Shown one piece after another: positions 34,117 through 44,948 of a stretch of 64,000 bases of DNA; position 1 is the stretch's first letter, and the number at the start of each line of letters is the position of its first letter. The position numbers were made by a program, and so were the translations under genes. The stretch is from Caenorhabditis elegans (taxonomy: Eukaryota > Nematoda > Chromadorea > Rhabditida > Rhabditidae), in NCBI RefSeq assembly GCF_000002985.6, contig NC_003284.9:7068001-7132000 (forward strand), read 5' to 3'. A model generated the notes under the pieces. It ran no database searches. It was not told the origin of the DNA and was given only the letters and a program-made list of their open reading frames with translations.

Positions 34117-35021
34117 TCAGTATCTTTTTGGAGCAATTATTTGAATAAAATAATGTTAATACTAAAATGAGACTCTAAAAAACCATTTTACACATTTTAT
34201 TGTAATAGTCAGAGATTATTGTTGAGAAGATTGTTTACAATATTTTTTTTTAGAAATTATAATTTTAAAAGTAGATTTTTGAAAATATTATTTCGATGAT
34301 CAGAAAACAAAATTGTTCAAATGTACTTAACACCTGGATCAAACAGACAACATTGTTTTAATTATATGAAAAATGCCAGATTTTTTTCAAAAAATGTTGC
34401 TCAATTTCCCAAAATTTGACTGAATGTAATCTCTCAATTATGTCTTGATGTTAAAATTCATCTTAAAATAATTTTTAAAGCTGTGATCCATGCTGTGTAT
34501 TTGGTATTTGTGTATACCTCCGCCATATCAGAAATTGATACAATTTCCATAACTTTACCCGTTTAGTTTAAGCGTGACACCTATTTTCCTCGGTAGGCTT
34601 AGGAATGGTGTTTTTTAAGTCTAAAAATACAAAAGCATTCCACACGTTTTCATATTATAAGCTGAAAAAATTAATTTACAAAATGGTGGTGATATAATAC
34701 ACAAGTACAGTGTAATTTTATTCACTTCTACGACTTTAAAGAGAGGCGCATATATACAGAAACGTCTGGGCCACGCGCCAACCAACATCAATGGGTGGCG
34801 CGCGGAGAGACCATTTTAATTAATGCAACCCCTTTGAAGTTGTAGAGGTGGGAAAAATACACACTAGTTGTGTGCTCCAACCAACAAAATTGACCAATAA
34901 CCAATTTTGTACATTAATCTAGAAAATCTGTGAAATCTACGGGTGATTGTACTTTGAGCAATTCTCTTCTCATGCGTACCTGAACAAAGTTTCGATTACC
35001 AATATATATTTTTTAAAAACT
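34117..35021. other. Intergenic, with a GC-rich hairpin near 34770
   Basis: Contains the 3' UTR of the small Cys-rich protein gene. At about 34768-34806 ccacgcgccaacc and its near-complement gggtggcgcgcgg form a short hairpin. No exon was recognised. Confidence 0.4.
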
Positions 35022-35249
35022 ATGCGTGAGCATGTCAAAGTCACGTTTTCATCCATTACATTTTTTTTGATATTTCTTCAAATCAGAGTTGAAGCAAAAG
35101 AAAAATTGAAGAGGTTCAGCAGTTTGTTCAACCAAGCTTCATTCGCTGTTGCCAACTTTATCTGGAGTGTGTTCCTCGTTTTGAAATTTGTTCCTGTTTC
35201 AGTATTGATTGAATATATTAAAAAAAAACAACTGAATATTCAAATATAA
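35022..35249 (+). CDS. Possible small membrane or secreted peptide, 75 residues
   Basis: A single open frame from the ATG at 35022. The N terminus looks like a signal sequence (VTFSSITFFLIFLQIRVEA), followed by an amphipathic KEKLKRFSS stretch and a second hydrophobic segment (ANFIWSVFLVLKFVPVSVLI). There are no cysteines, splice signals or clear SL acceptor. AT-rich DNA gives hydrophobic frames by chance, so this is offered with low confidence. Confidence 0.3.
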   Translation: MREHVKVTFSSITFFLIFLQIRVEAKEKLKRFSSLFNQASFAVANFIWSVFLVLKFVPVSVLIEYIKKKQLNIQI

Positions 35250-35369
35250 CACTCTAAAGTATTTTCGACTTCTCAAAACGTTTGGCCAAAATTTGGGCAC
35301 ACACACATCGGCTATTTTATCACTGAATGGGTAACTTAAAACTGTACAACCTGTCAAATTAGGTTTGCT

Positions 35370-35530
35370 TGCAACTTTCTGCCAATATTTGGCAACTTTT
35401 TCTCAAACTTTTACAATTGTCTGTCAGCTGTTGAGAAGCTTGCCAAGCAACGTCCTGACAACATCATGGCCATTTATTTGAGCAACTTCTAGTAAGTTGG
35501 CAAGATGTTGCCAGAAAGTCCCTTCAAATG
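35370..35530. repeat. Foldback repeat, third TTGCC-family copy
   Basis: Left arm gcaactttctgccaatattt and right arm agttggcaagatgttgccag are degenerate inverted copies of the family seen at 15995 and 16880. Confidence 0.6.
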
Positions 35531-37471
35531 CCAAGTCTTTTCAAAAAATGGATCGATTTTTTCTTTCAAAACAGCAAAACTCACAACTAAAGGTGATTTT
35601 ATTGTCGCTCAAAATGACCGCGTTCACATGATCACTATAGATGATCAATTGTTAACCACAGTAGAGCTAATAATGAACATATCATAAAAAGCACATGCGA
35701 AAGATCACACGTGCATGAGAGACGCAGAACTACCGTAACCAATCCCGAATTTGCTTGTCTCACATCTCATTTGTTCCCCTTAATTGCCAAAATCTGCTCA
35801 CTAACTTTTTCCGCTCCGAACAATAAAAAATTGAAACTCCAGTTTGTACTTTTGTTTACCTTTCCTACCATCGTTCAAGGGCGAATATAAAAGCATCGAA
35901 AAACATAATTCAAGGCCACTAGTTTTTCTAAACAACTTCTCGAATTTTGAAGCTGTAGCTGGGCTACAGACATAGATACAGAGACAATGAGCCGATATAA
36001 CATCCAGCATATTTGCCTTGCACATGTCTCCTCATTCAGATTGTATGATGTGAGAGTTATACATGTTTACGGGGCGATTACTTCTCTTTTTAATTGTGAA
36101 GATCTCTAATGGAAGATAGTGTTGAAGCAAACCGGGAGCATATACTTTGGGATATGATTCCGATGTATGTTTACTCAGCACCTCACCATTGTCCTCCAAG
36201 AGTTGTGGGAAGCGCCGCACGAAGTTTATAGCGAGACCCCAGTAGGAAACTCATGTTGCAAGTTTTCTGCAAATTTCGGAGGTAGAACTTCGATTGGTTC
36301 AACTGAGTACAAGTACGTGTGATGTCAAAGTGTCCTGTTTCGGTTTGATCTACAAGAATTGCGGAAATTTAGACCCGTCTTCAAGAAGCGGACTTCTCAA
36401 CTGATTTCGCATGGTTAAGAGCCAGCTGACGTCACACTGTTCTGGGCTTAAATTTCCCTCATTTTTTGTTGATCAAATCGTAATGAACTGCCCGTGTCGA
36501 TGCACCATCTAATTTATCATTCATGACACCTGTAAATGTTCCGTAAGAATTTTTTCAAAATTTAATGTATATTCCAAATTATTACACATTTGCCTCAAGT
36601 TGATGTTAAAGAAACTAATATCGTTTGATATATTATGACCTTTAGATTTCAATATTTCATAATCCAACGGAAAGACATATGTCAGTGTGTTCTATCGTTT
36701 CAAAATTTTGTTAGTTGATAATATTTGAGAAGTTATTTTTTTGGGAGATTGAAAGAAAGTGTATCATTTGCTCGATAGTTTTTTGACAACGCACCGGGCT
36801 TTCTAGTCAGCTTTCAGTAGTATTGTAAAATCCCCAATACTCTTTTCATCATTAACAAATGGCAGACATTCAACGTCATTTTTCGAATCTTGTTATTGGT
36901 GCGAGTCCCCTTACCAAGCTGTGGGCAGACCATGGGACAAAAGGGGGCGTCGCTACAAACGGAAAGCAACATCACGAGTGGCAGCGAGTGATGACAATGC
37001 GGTTGGACCGTTTTTTCCCCGTTTACGACCATCGTGCCAGACGCGAGCCTCTCCACCTCTCTTTGCCTATGACTCTGAGTGTATGGTAGTATTCAAATCA
37101 ATAGACAATACTTCCACGCTTTTATCTTTATATCTCCCGTATGGCGCTTCAGCCTTGTTAGTGTAAGCTGATACCAATTTTATTGGATGCCCTCGTTTAT
37201 GACAGTTCATTAGCTTATCACCATCTGTTGAAAGTTTGATCTTGTCATAAATAAAGATCGAATTATAGCGAATCTTATCAAAGAGTGCGCATTTGTTTAT
37301 GATGTGTCTGCCACGATCGTATTTCTGCGAGAGGGGTAGATCTTTACAACAGCTCACTTGTTGACAAGTTTGGCGCGTTCGCTGTGTTTGTAACAGTTAG
37401 CTCAACCTCTTTTTTGAATGATACTAGGCTCCCGACTCTAGCATTTCATTTTTTCATTAGACTTTTTTCTA
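35531..37471. other. Intergenic, no gene supported
   Basis: Mostly AT-rich. Around 36840-37170 overlapping frames are open in several phases and both strands, with above-average GC, but without splice signals or a recognisable product. The region upstream of 37471 may serve the kinase gene at 38442. Confidence 0.4.
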
Positions 37472-38326
37472 CAGTGCGCCCAGCTGCTAGGGGACCCCCC
37501 TCAATTTGAGCGGTTTAGGGTGTTTACAAACTTTTTCATGGGAAACTAATATTGGAATCGAATTCAGCATACCAAAAAACCTAAAGTCCCACAATTTTAT
37601 CCTAATATCTCGAAAATTGAGAGCAAAATAGCAAAAAGTTGAAAAATTGACTGCCCAACTGCTGGACCCCGTGAGATTTTCGATAATTTGACCGAAAATT
37701 CTAATTTTTTCGAAAAGCATCAAATTTTTCAAAATCAAAATTTTATTCAATAGAGTATTTTGGTAGTGTACTTTTTGTTTTTCATATCTTGGAAATAACT
37801 GGAAACATACAAAATCCCGATTTTTGACATTTTATGACCTTTAAGCCCGACATCAAGCTTCTGAATGAGATATTTGCTCCAAACTTTTAAATATGGTAAA
37901 ACACGCGTTTTTCAACAAACTCGTGCATTTTCAAAAAATTTCAACATTTTTGAGTCATTTTAGAGCCACATTTGTACACAGCTTTTAACACGTGTTTTGG
38001 TGCCACTCGATGTTTAAGCCCATATCTCAGCAGCCGATAAAGCTTTCCTGATGAAACTTTACAGACATACATTCAAAAAGATACTGATCATGCATCATAA
38101 ACAATAGCTTTATTAACATCTCACGGGGTCCCATAGCAGTTGGGCAGTCGATTTTTCAACTTTTTACTCTTTTGCTCTCAATTTTCGAGATACTAGGATA
38201 AAATTGTGGGACCTTAAGTTTTTTGGTATGCTGAATCCGATTCCAATATTAGTTTCCCATTAAAAAGTTTTTAAATACCCTAAACCGCTCAAATTGAGGG
38301 GGGTCCCATAGCAGTTGGGCGCACTG
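37472..38326. mobile_element. TA-flanked MITE with about 200-bp inverted repeats
   Basis: Ends cagtgcgcccagctgctagg and the inverted ccatagcagttgggcgcactg, each beside TA. Both arms carry matching inner landmarks: the TCAATTTGAGCGG and TGAGATGTTAATA/CGTGAGAT regions, and the aaaagttgaaaaattgactg stretch. Total length 855 bp with no coding capacity. It is Tc1/mariner-like by its CAGT ends and TA target. It sits about 115 bp upstream of the kinase start codon, so it may overlap the promoter. Confidence 0.8.
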
Positions 38327-38407
38327 TATGATCTTTTTTCAGAGATTGTCTCACATGTAAGCTCTTTATAACCCCTTAAAATCTCAACATTTGTATATTA
38401 AATTTCA

Positions 38408-38409
38408 GA
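38408..38409 (+). other. Probable SL trans-splice acceptor of first kinase gene
   Basis: aaatttcag immediately precedes aactcgtatcgc, 33 bases before the kinase ATG, with no upstream exon recognised. This is the usual arrangement of an outron acceptor in nematodes. Confidence 0.5.
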
Positions 38410-38441
38410 ACTCGTATCGCTATCAATTAACTGCTCGAAAC

Positions 38442-40436
38442 ATGTCTTGTTCCATGACGGCGAGGGAACCCGCTGACTTGCGGGAGGATAGTTTCAAGCG
38501 TATAGTGAGAAAGAGGGCGCAAAACCATTGTGTTGATCAGACGTAAGGAAAAAGAAGTACACCGATTCTGTAAGTAAATTCCTATTTCAGAGTTTACCCA
38601 AATGAAAACCCAGGCCTCTCTCCTAGCTCTATTTTCAATGGCTACTCCCACCTGCTCTCTCCATTTGAGAAGATTGAAGTTAAGAAGTACGGAAAAATCT
38701 ACGCTCTATCGATGAATCCGGAAACTCTGAAAGCTCCAGAGAATGCGATTGAGAAGGATTTCTTTGAGATGGGTTCGATCTACAAAATGAAAAAAGATGA
38801 GCACATTGGTTACCGTTACACGATTGACAAGGTTATTGGACAAGGTTGTTATGGAGTGGTGAGTTATTTATTCAGTTCATACAATTGAAAAAAAAACCTC
38901 AAATCAAAATGATCAATGAAAAAATTCGTATCTGTTACTTCTTTAAGCAATTTTTTGGCACTTTCGGAGAGTTGTTTTCCTTTTTGCTCATTGTTGAGTA
39001 AAAGTTTTAAAAAGAAACATTTTGTTAGAACAGAGAGAAATATTTGTTCTTTAAGAAGTTAATATTGTATACATGTGTCAGTTTTGCTGAAAAAAATTGG
39101 CATAAAGTATTATTGCGTCGATCAGCACATTGCGACTTTTAAGCAGCTTTCGAAAAATTTCAAAAAATTTCCAATTAAAAATGTCAACCCAAAAATTAGG
39201 GTTTTTCTATTAGAAGTAATTGCTATGTGCCTAGATTCTTTTGATTTAAGCCAAATAGCTCTTTAATCAATTGGATGTTAAATAGTTATTCATATCTATA
39301 TTTGTTTTAAATCTTACAGTATTTTTTATAAAACTCTGAACACGTTAATATTTCAGGTGGGTGAGGCAACGGATGGAAAGACAAAGCAAAAGGTTGCAAT
39401 TCGAATGGTCTCTAAATTGGCGCCAAGAATCTACAGAGAAACCGAAATGATAATGTACATCTCCTCCATTGATCCAGATCACACATTTGATTGCGTTCGC
39501 ATGCTGGACTACAATGTCTTTCGCGGATTTCACTACGTCGTCACAGATCTCTTTGACACCAGTGTGAAAAAGTACATCAAGGAGCATCACCCAAATGGAA
39601 TTGCTCTGGAAGTGAGTAATACAAGTGTTTCACAAAATATAAAATATTATTCCACAATTTCCAGAATGTTGCTGCAATGGGACGCAAGATCTTGAAGGGG
39701 CTCGTCTTTCTTCACGAGCACAACATCGTCCATGGGGATCTCAAGCCAGAGAACATAATGCTCAATCTCGCAAATCCTAACGATGTCAAATTGGGAGACT
39801 TTGGGCTATCAAGATTTGCAAAGCCATATCACGACCATGTGCAGTGCCAATCCATGTTCTACAGAGCACCGGAAGCATTTGTTCGTGGGAGATACAATGG
39901 AGCCACCGATATGTGGTCTTTTGGATGTACCGTTGCTGAAATGGTTTCTGGAAAAATTTTTCTCGCTGGTGACAATTGCGATGATCAATTCTATTTGATG
40001 CAAGAAGTGATTAACATCCCGCCTCCAGTGTTTTTCGACACATTCTACACCAACTACTATTTCTTCTCTACTCTTAAGGAAGCACCGAAGCATATAGTTA
40101 TCACTGATCACGGACCGATTGTCAGCTTGTGAGTTTTAGTTATTACAAATTTAAAAAAGACTGCAAATACTACCTATTTTCAGCATTTACACAAAGGCCG
40201 CAGATCACCGCAAAATTCCGGGAGCAACGCCGATTGGTTCTTTCTTCACTAAAACAGAGCAGAAACCTTTCAACAATTTCATTCTGAAAGTTTTCAAGTG
40301 GATGCCAGCCAGCCGTATCACTGCAAAACAGGCACTGGATCATCCGTTCTTCTACTCGCTTTCTGCATGCTTCAATCAGCAGATGTCGTTGGCGGATGGA
40401 CCATTGTTTGCTCCAAAAGTCAAGCGTGCAGCTTAA
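38442..40436 (+). CDS. DYRK-like protein kinase, first tandem copy, probably ATP-site impaired
   Basis: Exons 38442-38542, 38591-38858, 39357-39611, 39665-40128 and 40184-40436 give 446 residues. The start is the first ATG after the acceptor at 38408; a second in-frame ATG follows four codons later. The kinase fold begins near 105: intact glycine loop GQGCYGVV (117-124), then VAIR where VAIK is expected (Arg139 in place of the ATP-anchoring Lys), HGDLKPEN (231-238, catalytic Asp233), DFG (253-255) and APE (276-278). HxDLKPEN with a small residue in place of Arg, and the CMGC-like lobe, fit the DYRK/HIPK group. The activation segment (VQCQSMFYRAPE) lacks the Tyr-x-Tyr that DYRKs autophosphorylate. 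Either a pseudokinase or a highly diverged kinase. AATAAA at 40559. I recall DYRK-type genes C36B7.1 and C36B7.2 here. Confidence 0.9.
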
Positions 40437-40558
40437 ATCATCGGCTACTCAAAGATATTTGCAAAGGCACCATGCATGCAAATCATCATTTATGAATCTT
40501 CGAATTTTTCTTGGCCTGTTTCGTTTTTTAAACTATATTTTTGAAATTTTTTTTTTCA

Positions 40559-40564
40559 AATAAA
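40559..40564 (+). terminator. Polyadenylation signal of first kinase gene
   Basis: AATAAA lies 123 bases after the TAA, preceded by a T-rich stretch. Confidence 0.6.
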
Positions 40565-40840
40565 TTGAAATTTCGTATTTTACAGCACGAACTGGTTGTT
40601 GAAAAAAAAATTAAAATTAAAATTCCCCAATCTTAAAAAAAAACGTCAAAACAATTAAAAGTTTTCAATATACAATCGTTTTCCCAACTTAAAAAATGTT
40701 AAGCGGAAAATCTGAAACTCCTGAAATTGAAATTCTGCTATAAACGTTTAGAAATAGTTCAGATCGTTTTTTTTACATTTAGGTGAGCTTTATTTCATTA
40801 AAACAGACAATTTTTAACATATGGGTCTCTCTATTTTGAC

Positions 40841-41735
40841 TAGGGGTGGCTATAGGTCGACCTAGGTCGACCTGCGACCTAGAGGGTTAGGTCGCATCGC
40901 GACCTAGGTCGCATTGCGACCTGCGACCTAGCGACCTAGCGACCTGGGTCGCTTTGCGACCTGCGACCTAGCGACCTAGGTCGCATTGCGACCTGCGGCC
41001 TAGCGACCTGGGTCGCTTTGCGACCTGCGACCTGAATTACCGACATTTTGTTCTCTTTTGGTTTTGATTCACTTGAGTTGTTAAAATCCGTATAACTCGA
41101 AAACTAAACATTGCAGAATATGTATATTCCACTAACATTTTCTCTATTAAGATTTTATAAGTTTATGCGTTGTTTCTAAAATTTCATTTTCCACTTTTCG
41201 AATTAAAAACGTAGAAAAAAGCACAGAACAAAGCATTGATTTCTACAAATTCTACAATTACAAAAAAAAAATTGAAATTTAGAAAGTTAAAACATTTCGG
41301 GAGAACGAAACCCATAAGTACCATAGTTTTCAAGTTGAAACGATTTTAGTCAGCAGCAAATCCGGCGGATGTCGGCTGTTCTAACTTTTTTCGACAAGGT
41401 GTCTTATGGATAAGAAATCGAAAACAATGTAAAATAAATGATTTGTAGCAATTTGTGAGCATACATATTCTGCAATCTTATGTAGTTTTCGAGTTATACA
41501 GATTTTAACACTTTTAACAACTCAAGTGAATCAAAACCGAAAGAGCACAAAATGTCAGTACTTCAGGTCGCAAAGCGACCCAGGTCGCTAGGTCGCAGGT
41601 CGCAATGCGACCCAGGTCGCAGGTCGCAATGCGACCCAGGTCGCTAGGTCGCAGGTCGCAATGCGACCTAGGTCGCGATGCGACCTAAATGAAAACAGCG
41701 ACCTAGCGACCTAGGTCGCACTCTTGCCACCCCTA
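40841..41735. mobile_element. hAT-like MITE with 8-bp target duplication
   Basis: Ends taggggtggc and gccacccct-a, flanked on both sides by attttgac (40833-40840 and 41736-41743), an exact 8-bp duplication as made by hAT transposases. Both subterminal regions (about 40850-41035 and 41565-41720) are packed with copies of gcgacctaggtcgc and gcgacctgcgacct. Inner arms are also inverted (ttttgattcacttgagttgt against its complement), leaving a unique centre of about 300 bp. No coding frame is present, so any mobility would depend on a transposase from elsewhere. Confidence 0.9.
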
Positions 41736-41743
41736 ATTTTGAC

Positions 41744-44230
41744 CTATATACCCAACTCGTATTACCAGATTTTTCTCATAATTAAAAACACCCTAATGAT
41801 TACAAAATGCTTTACATATATATTTTGAAATACTCAAAATCCTTTCGAGTCTGAAAAACAAGGAATTCATTGAAAAAGTGTACTAGAAAAGTTTCAGATT
41901 AAATTAAAGAGGCAGTTGCCATTTTACCTCCGCTTGAAATTCAGCAATGAAATGTATTCAGCAAGTACTTTGAAACCACACATGTCTTGTATTGAAGTCG
42001 AACGCTAATATTAAAATTAATCTTTGGCAACAAAAGTTGTTAGCAGAAGTTATGGTATTTTAAAGCTATCAAAGATAAAACGTTTTTTCGAAAGTTGAAA
42101 ATTTATTAGAATTGCATCCTTAATTCTTTTTAAAGTTTTTAATGCAATTTCTGTTATTGGACATATTTTTATTTTGGGAACAATGGCTCTACTGTGAAAT
42201 TAAATTTTATGATATGTTTGTTTACTGTTTCATGATGATGATATTTGCCTCCCACGACATTTTTTACGACGTATATTTCAAAATGGTCGATTGAGAACAA
42301 ATCTATTCATATTTTCAATCACTATTTTTGAAAAGTGTTTCTTTCTGTTGCTTCCAATAATTTTATAATGTTTGATTTTCTTTTCAAAGTTCTAAAACGA
42401 GTACGAGAGGTGAGTATTGTAATAATATTATATTATACAAGATAACTACTAGAAATAGAACACATCTAGTGCACTGGAAAATTTTTTAAAAAATAAATTC
42501 ATAAATTCTAGACAAACAAGCAAAAGTACAATTTGAATCGGCCGACTCGCTTTTTTCAATGGAGTTCAAAGAAAGTACTTCTTATTAAAAGTTGTATATA
42601 TCTCATTAAAAGTTTTTTAATTAATATTGCTTAAAATTTATAAGAACCGTACGTTTGAATAAAAATTTGTCTGACATCTTTTTTACCTACATGCTTTTAT
42701 CTCAAAATTTCTAGAAGACTCTGAGAAAAATGGACTGGTTTGACGTGATATTTGGTCATTTAAGACTATTATAAGCGTATTTAGACACAATCCCCACTGG
42801 CACTACTCCATCTTTAATGCTTTATTTTGTTATTCAGTTCTTTATGTATTTAATTAATTAATTGAGTAATTTGATTGCGCAAAATGATGCGATTGCTCAA
42901 ATCCCTGTTCAAAACATTTCAACTCTAATATCGTTAGTTCACAAGTCTGAAAAAAGACATCGATAATTTGTGAGTACGTTTACATTTTCTCACACAATCC
43001 GCTTACGCAGTGTGCACATTGAGGAGAAGCAGACATGAGCTCCAATACGTTGTGCTCTTTCAAACCATCAATTTTACTTTGCCAGAAGTATTCAAGTAAT
43101 CAGAAACTCAAAAAAGTTGTTTTTCTTATTTTGCTCAAAATGCGAAAAGATTTACGTTTTCTTTAAATTTGTGTTTTTTGCCGGAATTCAAGCGTGATGT
43201 TTGTGAAGTTAGATAAAAACGTAGTTCATAATTAAAATGTTTATTTTTATTTCCTATCTGGTTGGGGAATTTCAAACCATTAAATAATTTTTGAAAATCG
43301 TTCCAACTTACAAAAAAAGTCAATCTAGTCTCGAACTTCAAATGGAGACGTGTATCATTCGAAAGCTATTGTTTGAATTAGGTAATTACAAAAATTTTAG
43401 TTATTGAACTGAACTTTGAATCCCTGAACTTGTCATCTAAAATTTTGACCATGAGACACCTAAAATTGTGTACGAAGTGCTCATAGCCAGATAAAAATAT
43501 GTACTTTTTGCATGCCAAGATACAAACAACATTTTTGGTACGCTTTCAACAAAACATTTGCTTGCCAGAAATTTCAGATTTTTACAAAAAAATAATTATT
43601 TCCGAAAAGCACTCACGGTGTGTTGTTGTATATGTATTGTGTTTTTTTTTCGTTGTACTGTGAGACCCTGAAACCCCCAAAAACAAATTTATGCTCCCAG
43701 AATTTATTTTAAAGCAATTTACTCAACCTCAAATTTAGGGAAAAAAGGGACTGAAACACTTCAGATGTCAATTTCAGGGATTCAGGCGACCGCTGAAAAA
43801 TGCTTATTTTTTGACTTCAGTTTTCGAATGAGATACGCCTCAGTTTGAAGTCCAAGCCTAGGGACTTACTTCTCTTGCTACGAAAATAAACTGTATCATC
43901 AATCTGATTCCCGATCAAAAATAAAATTGGAGCTCAAAAATTGAAGATGATGTGAATTTGATTATCTTTAGTCAGAATCCAGCTAAAAATAATTCTGGAA
44001 ACATAGAATCTCTATGATTCCTCCCAATTTGGTTGTTCAGACATCATTCTGATTTCAATTTGATCCTTAACAGAGGAAGTGACTCATTATTATATTTTGG
44101 GAATTCAACTTGTAATCAGAGTAGCTGATAAACGTTTGGCTTTTTACACGAAACAATTTCTTACGTTTTCTATAGGATATGCCGTCACATTTGTTTTGCA
44201 TTTTCTGTCTTATGAACTTTTAACTTTATA
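41744..44230. other. Spacer between the kinase genes, no gene seen
   Basis: AT-rich and without supported exons. Some frames near 44080-44300 are open because of the hairpin listed next. Confidence 0.5.
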
Positions 44231-44339
44231 CACTCGGCATTTCGTGTCTTCTTTGACCCACCTTTTTGCCGGAAGGCAAAAAATGACGATAACTAGGCGG
44301 CAAAAAGGTGGGAGAAAGTAGGCACGAAATGCCGAGCAC
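44231..44339. repeat. Hairpin with about 43-bp arms
   Basis: The left arm (cactcggcatttcgtgtctt, continuing with cccacctttttgccg) is matched in inverse by the right arm (cggcaaaaaggtggg, then ggcacgaaatgccgagcaca). The loop is about 20 bases. The arms differ at only a few positions, so the structure is probably a small MITE or palindrome. Confidence 0.85.
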
Positions 44340-44948
44340 ATGTGACTTCTTTAAGCAACACAAACGGGCATTCAAATTGCCTATCTTTAATTTATAAAAG
44401 AAATAATAACGGATCGTTAGTTACGAATCAATTTTAGCAGCTTGCTTGCTTACTCTTTAAAGAGAAGTACGTGAATATGTTTCAAGTCTAAATACATTAT
44501 TTTTTGCCGTGAGAAAAATTGTGAGATTCTCTAAACTTCCAATTGTAAGTTGTTACAGACTTTTGAAATCACACGAAGTATTTCTAATCGATGTAATTTT
44601 TAGCGTCATACCAATTTCACAAAAATATGTATTTTGAGCTGGAGATCATTCACTTAGTAATAATGTTTTAGTTGAATAGTCCCATGATTGCAAAAACCTT
44701 GTTTAAAACTTCTCAAGTTAACAATTAGTAAAGGTTGATTTCTGGCTTTTGAGTTTAAGTAATCACAGTTCTAAAACTTAAACAGCAAACTTTTGTTCAC
44801 TGGAAGTATGATTTGTTGGTTTTTTTTTCAAATTTTGAAGATGAACAAAAGTAGACGATGCCAAACACGTTGTAGCCTCCAATCTGCAATGAGCTTACTG
44901 ATAAAATCAGTTCAAATAGTGAAACTACATGCTTTTTTTCAGCTACGG

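Noticed and set aside
36814..37166. Overlapping frames in a GC-richer stretch
   Set aside because: Open in several phases and both strands without codon bias or splice sites; probably chance.
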